Assembly (NCBI GenBank): GCA_003194525.1
Contig: NBIV01000672.1
Coordinates: 1 to 20,757, forward strand
Origin: Gracilariopsis chorda
Lineage: Eukaryota; Rhodophyta; Florideophyceae; Gracilariales; Gracilariaceae
DNA: 20,757 bases
Direction: 5' to 3'
Below are positions 9,757 to 18,485 of the stretch, piece by piece. A program made the position numbers and the translations under genes. Every line of letters begins with the position of its first letter. Within the stretch, counting starts at the first letter, position 1. The notes beneath the pieces were generated by a model. It had not been told where the DNA came from and searched no databases. It saw only the letters and a list, made by a program, of their open reading frames with translations.

Positions 9757-10620
9757 TAGGAGGACCCGAACACCTTCACGTTTCTTTCCCTTCGCAATTT
9801 ATTGCACCACACGGGACCACCAGAAGCTTTTGTTCCATTAGCTGGTCACTTATGCCAAGGGAAGCGGCAAAACATATAGGACATCACGTCAGATTTCGTA
9901 AATGGATCCCAGAGAGCAGGGTTCTCCCTTGAGGAAGACATCTAAATTCCATATCGTCCACTCTTTTGAAAACGAGTCCATTGTTATATCCATCAGAAAG
10001 AAGGAGATACCATCACGGTCTTTTTTCTTCTGCTCTGCCTGATGCTCTATGTACATCTGCGTCTGGAACCCACTACTCCATTTGGACAGAATACACCGAA
10101 GTATACCCTTGTCCATCCCAGGAAGGAGTCTTTACCCGTGCAGTCGCTTGTTACATTACAATTTGCCTGTCCATAGCCAGGCCTTTTCATTGCATGAAGT
10201 TTATTCCTGAGAACGTCCGCAAGAACCTGTTGTCTAGAGGGAACGAAACCTTCCAGGCGAGAACGATAGAGGGAAATTACCCCGTCAATACCAACGAAGT
10301 CCGTTCTCTGAGTCTGGTCAATACGTCACGCTACGTGAGGGTCTTCCCTCTCAGGTCAACGTTCTCGATAGTTCCAATACGGAAGAAACCTTTCAGGTGC
10401 ACCATGATGACCTTCTGATGGACGGTTACGACAAAACAGAAACAAGAAAAAGCATAGAGGTGCGGCTTGATGCGCCACGCCCCTCTGAGGATCCTAGCCT
10501 CAGCTTCGTTCAACAGAGTCTCCCGACTCCCAAACTCTTTCGAATTCTCAACCACCAGTAGACGGTTGGATACACGACCGCTCAGAGACGTGACTAGATG
10601 ATCAGGACCCGTTTGTGTCC
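9757..10620 (+). other. Expected gag position of element B, not recognisable
   Basis: The stretch between the candidate LTR and the protease relic should hold gag. A plus-strand open stretch (9966 to 10418) and another reading with DGYDKTETRKSIEVRLDAPR (near 10420 to 10480) are protein-like, but I see no capsid pattern and no CCHC knuckle. If this was gag, it has decayed beyond recognition by eye. Confidence 0.35.
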
Positions 10621-11000
10621 TTACGAAGCAGAACTATAAAGTTCGTATGAAACTAGGACTACACATCTCACACTCACGCGTGGTGACGAATGAGCTGGAC
10701 ACGTGCACTGGACCTAATTACATGCACCCAAAAGTCCTTCCTGCTGGGTCGTAATACAAGGTTTAGTTGCAGAAAGAACCCTAGTATCACTGATGCGTCT
10801 CGCAGATTTATGGCCATTAAAGGAGTCATTTCACGGTTTGCCCAACTGGGCGATTCGAAAGTCCGTACTCGGTTCCTTGTACGTCCAGAATTGGGAGCGC
10901 AATGTATCCATGGGATTTCCTTTGTCTACCGACCAGGAAAAGCCATCTACCCCGGCCTTCGTCAAGTGGTGTTCCACTGCCCACATCCTGTGGTATTAGT
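10621..11000 (+). pseudogene. retropepsin relic of element B (active site DTC)
   Basis: The reading ELDTCTGPNYMHPKVLPAG from 10695 matches the active-site block of gypsy proteases, but the normal Asp-Thr-Gly reads Asp-Thr-Cys (10698 to 10706). It is followed by a stop and then, in another frame, by a flap-like region and a C-terminal block TRFLVRPELGAQCIHG (10867 to 10914). These align in order with the same blocks in element A. Loss of the active-site Gly and the frameshifts make it inactive. Confidence 0.75.
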
Positions 11001-11490
11001 AGGTTGCAGACCTGGACCCGAGACGAACGCGAAGAAATCTCCACTGGCCACAGACAGCATTTCCAATACTGTCAGGACCTCGAAGGCGTAAACCCTCCCC
11101 CCGATGACCCTGACTACTGCTTGGGTACAGTCGAGCTTTCTGGTCTGCTTACGATTCAGAATCATCCGAAGACGACTCGGTGTAAATTACCTTTACGAAC
11201 AACCAAGTAATGGACGTTTGATCGCGTCAGCGCTTTATGGTCAATACGAGTAGCTTCACTGACCATCCGGTTCGGCTACCTTAAGAAAACTACTTGGTAG
11301 AGCATTAACAGCTACAATGGCTATTCAGGAAACCAATTTGGGTGCATCCCATATGGAACAAAACGAGGACTCCCTATCTTGGAGGGGGACGTCAACAAGG
11401 TCGAAGATTTTCCAGTCCTATGGCCTCCAGGTTGTAAAGCTCCTCAGGGATTCAAATCTATGCAGTTGGGTCTTTTTGGCGTAATCTGCC
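11001..11490 (+). other. Protease-RT linker of element B
   Basis: Plus-strand readings such as GVNPPPDDPDYCLGTVEL near 11090 are Pro/Asp-rich, as in pol linkers, but carry no motif. Several stops and frame changes are present. The RT leader begins near 11500. Confidence 0.35.
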
Positions 11491-12330
11491 CACGCAGCAC
11501 GGAATTGAATTGAAAAAAAAACGCAGTGCCGGTGTACGAACACCCATACAGACCGGTCTAAAAGGAAAACCCATCGTGGCGAAAAAGTAGAGAAGATGAG
11601 GAAGGCCAACCTCATTGAGGCGGCACCTCCTCACAATTTCGAATGGGCAGCTTCTTTTGTCCTTGCCGACAAGAAGGATGTCTTTATTATGTTTTACACT
11701 GATCACAAGAAGCGTAGTGCCGTGAAAAAAAGGGATTTGCGCGCTTTTCCCCGTATGGACGACTGTCTCGATCCCTTATGATATGCAGTCATCCTTACCA
11801 CTTTGGATGCCAAACTGGGATATTGGCAGATACTGCAGAACGAGGATGCTTAGCTGCTTGCAAACGTGTACAACCAACGAGGGACTTTTCCAAATCGCTC
11901 AGATGCCCTTTGGATTGATGAATGCGCCTGCTACGTTCTGGAAAGCTATGGGCATAATCCTATGCAGGTTCAAGTGAACGTTTGCCTTGGTTTACTTGGA
12001 TGACGTTATAATCTTTTCAAAGACCATGGGCAAACATTTCTCCCATGGTAGAACATTCTTGAGGATAATCCATGATGCCAGCATAGCTCTGTAGCTGCCC
12101 AAGTGCTTCTTCATTCAGGCTTCTTTGAATTATCTACTCCATCTGGCCCTTCCTGGACGTCCTAAGATATCCGTGGGGAGGACTGACGCCACGCCCACTA
12201 CAACCCAAATGGAGCTGCGTTTCTTTTTAGGCCTATGCAATGTATTTCGTCGCTTCATACAACGTTTTTGCACCAAAACGCTGCGCAGATCAACGAAATG
12301 CTACGGAAAGGGACCCCATTAGAGATCCAT
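11491..12330 (+). pseudogene. reverse transcriptase relic of element B
   Basis: Blocks in order are HGIELKKKRSAGVRTP (11498 on), corresponding to the H-x-IEL leader, then MRKANLIEAAPPHNFEWAAS (11596 on) with FVLADKKD. RAFPRMDDCLD follows near 11740, TLDAKLGYWQI near 11800 and FGLMNAPATFW near 11920. The catalytic box LVYLDDVIIFSK has its Y-L-D-D at 11993 to 12004. The connection region (RFFLGLCNVFRRFI) starts at about 12212. At least four frame changes and stops near 11580, 11779 and 11975 interrupt it. The two catalytic Asp codons remain. Confidence 0.92.
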
Positions 12331-12815
12331 TTTCTAACAGACGAGCAATACGAAGCATTCGAGACCCCATGGACAAAGTTCTATAATGGCTTTGCCGAAG
12401 CAGGACAAACTGTATATATCCGATCCAGATGGGGGCGAAGGCCAAACTGGATGTGTGCTCCTCCAGGAATAGGGGTATTCGAAGGACTATAGCCCAATTT
12501 TGTATTGGAGTCGCTCGTTAACGAGCGCTGAAGGAAGCTACAGCACTTCCCAGAAGGAGTGTTTGGCCATTGTGTGGTCAAGGATAACATTACGACCATA
12601 TTTGGAAGAGTCCGTGTTACCACTAGAACAGACCATCATTACCTAAAGTGGCTCATGAATATGACTGAGGCGTCCAACAGGCTCGCCCTATGGAGATTAC
12701 GTCTGTCCGATTTCGACTTTGACATTGCGTTTGGGCAGGGTATCAAGCACTTGTACGCTGATGCCCTGTGTAAGATCTTGACCAATGGCACTAACAAATC
12801 TCCGCTGTGAGATGA
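12331..12815 (+). pseudogene. RNase H relic of element B
   Basis: The first Asp-containing strand (YISDPDGGEGQTGCVLLQ, from about 12415) is in one frame. It continues with ILYWSRSLTSAEGSYSTSQK and ECLAIVW (about 12499 to 12579), which carries the catalytic Glu. A second frame then gives TTRTDHHYLKWLMNMTEASN and the tail LRLSDFDFDIAFGQ and ADAL (12617 to 12770). This is the usual order of a gypsy RNase H. One frameshift near 12590 divides the domain. Confidence 0.88.
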
Positions 12816-13960
12816 GCAATGTAAGCCACACCACTCTGAATAGGAATCAGACCGTGAGGACGACTACCTTGTAGGACGAGCTAAATGCCACGATGTGCAT
12901 GTGGGCTCAGATGTAGTTTACCCTGATGAACTGTTCCATGGAAAAGGAAGGTGAAGAACAGACCCTCAAGTTCAATGCTTTTCAACCAGGGAAGAAGGAG
13001 CTCCTAAACATCACACTTGAGGAGCGTCTTGAAGCCCAAAAGGATGACCACTACTGCAAACAGCAGGCTAATCTCGTCGGGATCCTTGGTTGCTTGTTTG
13101 ACTTTGCCCAATTTGGACTACTTTGCCGAAAAGTCCTTCTCGAAATCACTGTTCGGATTGGGAGCAATCCGAAGAGTGATTTCTAAGGTCTTTAGGGCTA
13201 GATTTCTCTAGTTCGCCCATATCACTCGGTTGGTAAGCCACTCCGGCTGAATAAGGATGTATCAATATTCACTGAAACTCCTGTAATGGCTCTTCATAGA
13301 AAATGACATCTGGTTTACTGCTACAACCTGGGCCTCATGCGTCAGAGCACGAGGTTTGAAAGCCGTCCATCAGGCCAAGGTCAAGTTATTCACATTGGCT
13401 GCGCGACTGGAGTTCATTGCAACCTATAACCTAGAGACATGACCATCGACAAACCATGGAACAAGATCATTCTAGTGATCACTGAAAGATTCACAAAGCT
13501 CATGAGGGCTATCACCATGAGGTCCTCTACCGCTACTGATGTTGCTTTGGGGTTCTTGACCCATTATGTTTATGCACATGGTTTGCTTCTTTATCTACTT
13601 TAAGAATATGAGCCACAGTTCGTGTCGAAGTTCTTCGCTGAAATTTGTTCAACCTTGGGATTGAATCACATCACCACAACGGCTTACCACCCGTAAACCA
13701 AGAGACGAGCTTAAAGATTTAATAGGACCCTAATGGATAGGCTGGTACATTATACAGCAGAGTAACCAGGCTGACTGGGACAACCAAATTAGGCCACTGG
13801 CATATGCGTACAACACGCAGGTCCATAGATCCAGTAGAATTATGCCCTTCGACGAGGCGCTCATGCGACAGCCGCCACACGTCACTCCTGACCTCAAATA
13901 AAGCTGCATATTTCATACGTTCACTGCAGAAGTGAAACCCTGCACAAGCTAAACGGTATT
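12816..13960 (+). pseudogene. integrase relic of element B, catalytic residues lost
   Basis: The pre-integrase block ITLEERLEAQKDDHYC and FGLLCRKV is at about 13009 to 13130. A zinc-domain remnant HITRLVSHSG follows near 13220. The catalytic core is readable from 13405 (LEFIATYNLE) through VITERFTKLMRAI near 13470 to QFVSKFFAEICSTLG near 13618 and RFNRTLMD near 13720. The first catalytic Asp is replaced by Asn (13428 to 13430). The SDxGPQF block reads stop-Glu-Tyr-Glu-Pro-Gln-Phe, and the Glu-bearing block before RFN is destroyed. PLAYAYNTQVHRSS (about 13794) is the usual helix after the core. Confidence 0.88.
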
Positions 13961-14570
13961 CCCGCAACCGGATTGGTTATATTATTCGTACGGCAAGCAC
14001 CCGTTTGACGGAGAAGGTCCAAGGCCGATTTCGACAAGCCCGTAAGGTCTACTCTGTTCTCAAGGTCAGCGATATGGTTACCTCGACCGTGCACCGGCAG
14101 ATAAGCCTACGGGCGATATCGAGTCTATCAGTCGAAAGCTCCTACAACGATCCACTGGTCTCTACAAGTTCTTGGCTTCTACGTCTCACACGGTAGCTAT
14201 CGAAATCGATAGACTTCAGGACACTATTGCGATTGACCACGTATCTTACACATGGTCGCCACCAACGTCCTCTGGTTCTAAGTCCGATGTCCTTAAGGAC
14301 ACCCCATTGGCATCCTCTCATACTGCTCCTCAGATCACTAATCTTACAGAAGAGCAGACCTTGACACGTCCTAAGGACGTTACAGCAGATCCAACGGTTG
14401 CTTCGCCCATAAAACCTTCCTGGAAGATTGTTTCTGCAGACCCACTGCTCTTCAAATCCTTCGAGGAAGCCCATGACGGTGAGCCACCCCATTTTGGCCA
14501 ACGATGGTTAAGCTCTGCTGTACCAAAATTGATCTATCCGGGGAATACTCTCCTCCCACTGGATTGACTG
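13961..14570 (+). pseudogene. integrase C-terminal (GPY/F-like) tail of element B
   Basis: HTVAIEIDRLQDTIAIDHVS (from 14187) matches the strand pair plus D-x-V end of the integrase C-terminal module, where similar elements read HTV-x-ID-x-DG-x(3)-T(V/I)S-x-DRV. An open, Thr/Pro-rich tail continues to 14567 (SSGSKSDVLKDTPLASS), as usual for the region after this module. I looked for a chromodomain after it as in element A and could not read one with confidence. Confidence 0.62.
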
Positions 14571-15220
14571 GCCCAGGCCACACAAAGAATGACGGATACA
14601 CCCTAATGGAAAAGATGGGACTAACTGAGGAATGGCTTGTGGAAGTACCGTAAGACACATGTAGTGCAGTGGACCCTCGAACGCGAGGGAAGGACTCGAG
14701 TTGTATTGACATGGGTACTGAAAGATCGGGTGTGACTCAGATGCTTGAGTCAGAGGCCTTGGTTGCAACGTTAGGGATAGCCCGGATACCGTTGGTTACC
14801 GGAATGGGAAGTCGTATTGTGTATGATCGTTGGTCTCGTTGGGAGTGGCCAAGGGATAATCCACAGGGCGTAGCCGGCGTAGGAAGTTGACTGAAAAGGA
14901 ACAGCTCAGCACGATCTCTCCAGAAAACTGACCCAGCTCAATGACCCGCATACGCACATTTTGCTGTGGCCAATCACAGCCGCTTATTGCCCCAGTAGAC
15001 CAATAAAACCAAAATGAGCGACTCAAATCAGCAACAACGTACCCCTACGCGCCAGGTGTTCAGCCATCTTTATCTTTCATTCGCGTTAACTGAAGGCACA
15101 CCAGCCCACGGTCTCTGCTGCCGTCGATTCCCAGATCTCCAGCATAGATTGCCAGATCTCTGGCATCGCCATCACGCACTAATCTTGCTTCTTCTATTCC
15201 CTGACCTCATTGCCAATCTG
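14571..15220. other. Stretch between element B and the MULE relic
   Basis: No domain recognised. The open stretches (14669 to 14890 and 15014 to 15259) are anonymous. A 6-bp hairpin GCTGTG/CACAGC with loop GCCAAT lies at 14963 to 14980. Two degenerate 21-bp tandem units sit at 15131 to 15172, and a palindrome GCCAGA-TC-TCTGGC lies at 15151 to 15164. The 3' end of element B and the 5' end of the MULE must fall in or near this stretch, but I could not place either. Confidence 0.4.
15131..15172. repeat. Degenerate 21-bp tandem repeat with a palindrome
   Basis: Two 21-bp units (15131 to 15151 and 15152 to 15172) both begin CCAGATCTC and share GCAT, with about two thirds identity by eye. The junction forms GCCAGA-TC-TCTGGC (15151 to 15164). 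A third, partial match (CCAATCTGGCAT) lies at 15213 to 15224, just before the TATA-like box. Confidence 0.5.
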
Positions 15221-15223
15221 GCA

Positions 15224-15230
15224 TATATAG
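15224..15230 (+). promoter_or_regulatory. TATA-like box upstream of the ULP1-MULE gene
   Basis: TATATAG at 15224 lies about 76 bp before the ATG at 15300, on the same strand, in a moderately AT-rich stretch. A pyrimidine-rich run ending TTTTCAG follows at about 15282 to 15292. The spacing suits a core promoter, but this is a short motif and only suggestive. Confidence 0.3.
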
Positions 15231-15299
15231 AAACCTACTCTGTATTAGTACATTGCTGATAATCTCGTCATTTTCTTTTCAGGTCTTGCCTCAAAAGCG

Positions 15300-16234
15300 A
15301 TGATAAAACTCAGTACGCATGTTGGTAAGTAGACAACAAATGCACTTCTGAAAACTGCATTTCATTCTAACACAATTTTTATTGCTTATAGATTCCAGCT
15401 CTGCGCCCGATACAGCTTCCAACTTGAATTCCAAAGCACAGCTTGATACATTAATGACAAGCGATGGCGATACAAAAGAGAGCAAGATTTGCAGATCTTT
15501 TTATCTAAATGTAGAAAGTCACACCGTACTGCAAATCACAACTTCCAAACCTCGTTTTACGTTGATATACCGTCATGTATACTCTATAGTAGATGCAGAA
15601 CAGAAAGAAATAGATCCTGCGTCTTTTGTTCACAGCTCGAAAATGAAATCTCATCCTTGCAGCGATCCTATCACTAGCGCGATTATGGACATGACACCAA
15701 ACCAGGGTGTATGCGTTTGTCCATGTGATACAGGGGTTGCGCTGTCTGAGTTCTCGAACTGCCAAAAAAGTTTACCTCAGAGGAAGAACAATCTTTCTTG
15801 TCAGTGATGAGAAGTCGTTTTAATGTTCATGTATCGTGGCATTCCGGTGAAGATTCACACGTTACTCGTTCCTTTGAACCTGCGAAATGAACATTGGGGT
15901 TTACTTCTAGGAACAAGATATATTGATGTTGATGGAAACAAGATAGAGAAGCCTACGTGTAATTTGGGGATAGTCTACTTTTTAAGTGTCCAATGCCTGT
16001 CTTGAAGCTTTTAAAGAAAGCATTTGACTACAGCATTCTCCATGAACAAAGTGAGGCTATCGTTTCCTGGATGAACGTAGTACTAGAAATCAAGAATTAA
16101 CTACCGTCAAGCAGAGAGTATACAGCTGTGGATGCTACGTAATCTCGTTCTTTACCGAGTTTGCTTCGGATCGAACATGCGCTCCGCCGAAAAGCTATGC
16201 ACAGGGATATAGCTCTGAGCTCTCCGAGCGATAG
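15300..16234 (+). pseudogene. ULP1/C48 cysteine protease domain of the MULE, with one intron
   Basis: ULP1-type enzymes cut SUMO or related tags from proteins. The proposed start is ATG 15300 (MIKLSTHV), spliced across 15325 to 15391 into DSSSAPDTASN. The N-terminal part to 15804 shows no known domain and ends in tandem TGA TGA. In the same frame, LVPLNLRNEHWGLLLG carries the catalytic His (15892 to 15894) followed by Trp. After a frame change, FGDSLLFK supplies the expected Asp (15969), followed by PVLKLLKKAFDYSIL. After a second change, VKQRVYSCGCYVISFFTEF carries the catalytic Cys (16127 to 16129), with a Gln five residues before it. The reading ends at TAG 16232. All four expected active-site elements are thus present, but in three frames. 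Confidence 0.85.
15325..15391 (+). other. Spliceosomal intron (67 bp) in the ULP1-MULE gene
   Basis: The donor is GTAAGT at 15325. The branch-point-like TTCTAAC ends 20 bp before the 3' end of the intron. A T-rich tract then leads to the acceptor TTATAG ending at 15391. Splicing joins codon base G at 15324 to AT at 15392 to give Asp and keeps the reading frame open from the ATG at 15300 into the 15392 to 15804 exon. Confidence 0.72.
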
Positions 16235-16240
16235 CGTTGG

Positions 16241-17118
16241 ATGTCCGTAAGGAGCCGGCTGGTACATACTTGGATGGCAGGTCAGCACTTTGGCACTGAA
16301 AAAGTGACAGAAACAATGGTCAGCGAGTACAAAATTCATCATCGAGAGCACAGGTTTGAGGCTCGAGCTCGCAGTTTGTCGCAAATGAAAACAATTCAGA
16401 GACAAGCTAGCCAGCGAAACAGAAATTGGATTCCAGGGTACGAAGTGGCGTATAAAGACGCCAAATTCAAAGGAGAGAAGGCACAAATGTCAAGGCCTAC
16501 GAAAAATACGAATGGCAGCACTTCTGGGTGCAGAGAAATGGTAGAACAGCCGGACAATTCTACAGAACTCGGGACATTGGAATCTTGTAGAAGTGAGTCA
16601 GGCACTGGGAACGGCAAAGTCGACAGTGATGAGGTTTACGCCGAGACGCCTGACAAAATATATATGGAAAGAAGAGGGGAGAAACAGTCGATAAGGGATG
16701 CTCGTCTTGACACAATTGAACTGCTGAATAGATGTCTCTCCACGGTGTCTATGAAGCGTGTAAATCGGAAGATATGCCTTGAAGATAGTTATAATGCAGC
16801 TTCTTCCATAGTTCAAGACCTACTTCTCACAGTTTTGAGTAAAGCGGATAACAGTTCTGTGCTGCAGCTGCAGTGGCCAAATAAATTGGATGATGTGGAC
16901 GATTTAGTAGGAATCGTACAGTCACCGGCAACAACGAAAGGTTGGATGTATGGTTTTCACTACATTCGAACAGTTTGCAGGAGAGGTAAGGGAAACTATA
17001 GGGCTGCTACGGGAAGGATGCGCTGTATGAATTCGAATTGTTCTTCGAACATCTCTTTCAAGTTCATCAGACATAGAAAGGGAATGGGAGATATCTTATT
17101 GTCTGAATCACAACCATA
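16241..17118 (+). pseudogene. MULE linker and first C..C..HxH zinc finger
   Basis: An open run of 292 codons in the same frame as the end of the ULP1 domain, separated from it only by TAG 16232. The first two thirds are charged and Ser/Arg-rich without a domain. From about 16785 a helical stretch (SIVQDLLLTVLSKADNSS) leads to a zinc-finger half, RMRCMNSNCSSNISFKF, with Cys at 17024 and 17039. The His half (CLNHNHNPLS, His at 17109 and 17115) is in the next frame, so a frameshift around 17070 to 17090 splits the finger. The C-x4-C...H-x-H pattern and the NHNHNPL end are those of FAR1/FLYWCH/WRKY-GCM1-like fingers that bind DNA in MULE transposases. The function is inferred from the family. Confidence 0.78.
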
Positions 17119-18485
17119 ACCCTCTATCAAGCATCAGAAAGAAGATTGACAAGCGAGTTGAGATTTTTAGGCAATCTCTTATCTCGCGCTTTAGGAACTG
17201 GAGAAAGGATGGAGTAACAGGGATGAATGAACCGGGTTGGAAGATGTTGGAACAAAGTTTGCTGCCGAGGAGAGGGTGTCAATTACCAAAACGACCTTTG
17301 CATTGGCATGATGGACGACTGGAAAATGTGCCTCATTGGAAATCTCTTGAACCAGGTTCAAACAAAGGACTGATGTCTAAATTTGCACTAAATCCACCTC
17401 CTTTAGCCCATGCAAAGCACTTTCATCGCGACTCTGAGCAATTGACATCGCTCCAGAATACCAATAAAGGCTCTATGCATAAAAATCTCGGGATTGGAGA
17501 GTGCGGAGAAGATGCTATCGGGCCTGATGTAGGAGACGTGAGAAAGATTGATGACAATGCTCTCATTGTAAGAGACGTATTGGACCAGAGACATAATTCA
17601 GGTGTTGTAGATGACGTATCTGGCTCCAAAACTCCCTCTGCTGTTTTGAAAAATGGGAAAGAGCGTTGTGAGATTGACAAAGGATCTCCCGCAGACGACA
17701 GACTTGGACTTTTGGAAAAGCGTGAAGAATGCTATCCGGAAACTTCACTGGAGAACTTGGAGTTGATTGTAGCAATGGCAACTGAATTACCTACAGATAA
17801 GGTTCTCTTGGAAGAGGATGGGTCACTTTCCACTGGGAGTATTAAATTGAGTGAAGAAAGAAGTTCGGAAGGTGGTGAAGATCCAATTGAGCTTATAGAA
17901 CGCTTTCTTGACGACGAAACAGAGCTCCCTCTCGACTTATTTCATGTCCCTATAGTAGAATTGGATGACAAGAGTAGAGCTACTGGCCAGATTGACATTC
18001 TGGAAACTGACGGGGAGGATATTAAACAGGATGACGATAACAGCCAGACTGGTGAGTACTGTCAGAACGAGGATATAGAAGAGTGCTTTAAGGCTGCTGT
18101 TCTTGTATTTCTTCAATCACTCCCTTTTAATTCCCCTGGCCATGATGTTCTGAAGAAGGTTCAACATATTGCAGACTGTATGGTATTCTACATATTTGTG
18201 AAAACTTCTATCTCAGTTGTTTTGAAGGAGAAGGAAATAAAATGTAACGGAGTTGCTGGAGATCAGCCATTTCTACAGAAAGGAATTTTGAAGTGCCAGA
18301 AGTACAACGATAAGAAAGACCGGTGTTCGTTTTCGATGAAGATCAAGACGGTTTCGGATAGTACTTGTGGACGAATGTATGTCGCCGGTTTCACAGTGGC
18401 AAGGCATACACACCCGTCAACCCAAGACAAAGCTGTGAAGTATTTAGCTCCGAAAATGAGAGCCGAGGCAGTGCACATGACCTGA
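17100..18485 (+). pseudogene. MULE acidic linker and second C..C..HxH zinc finger
   Basis: This reading frame is open from the His half of the first finger (about 17085) to TGA 18483; its first ATG is at 17223. It continues with a basic helix (IRKKIDKRVEIFRQSLISRF, from 17133). A long Asp/Glu-rich linker follows (DETELPLDLFHVPIVELDD, near 17910 to 17970). A second helical stretch (FKAAVLVFLQSLPFNSPGHD, near 18090) leads to a second finger: Cys at 18294 and 18324, and His at 18405 and 18411 (RHTHPS). The arrangement repeats that of the first finger. This finger sits immediately before the transposase core, the normal MULE position. The TGA at 18483 is followed in the same frame by MULE-like text (SFHDTIRYLEDKYERRLSIS), so it is a decay stop and not the natural end. 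Confidence 0.82.

Larger units (their letters stand above)
9378..14570 (+). mobile_element. Element B: strongly decayed Ty3/gypsy LTR retrotransposon
   Basis: Plus-strand relics of protease, RT, RNase H, integrase and integrase tail follow in gypsy order from about 10630 to 14570. The pol text is related to element A's but clearly not the same family (for example LVYLDDVIIFSK against LVFLDDIIIF). It has more frameshifts, and its catalytic residues are damaged in the protease and integrase. A possible 5' LTR opens the element at 9378. No matching 3' LTR was found downstream, so the right end is set at the last pol-like codons and may have been lost or cut by later insertions. Confidence 0.88.

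Noticed and set aside
13990..14720. A chromodomain at the end of element B
   Set aside because: Some Trp/Arg-rich readings (near 14640 and 14830) recall the fold, but no strand with the Y-x-V-x-W-x-G pattern could be read.
16241..18485. Two independent host genes of unknown function (292 and 420 codons)
   Set aside because: The first shares frame with the ULP1 domain, the two halves of one zinc finger span the two ORFs, and the second leads in frame into MULE transposase text. They are pieces of one transposon gene.
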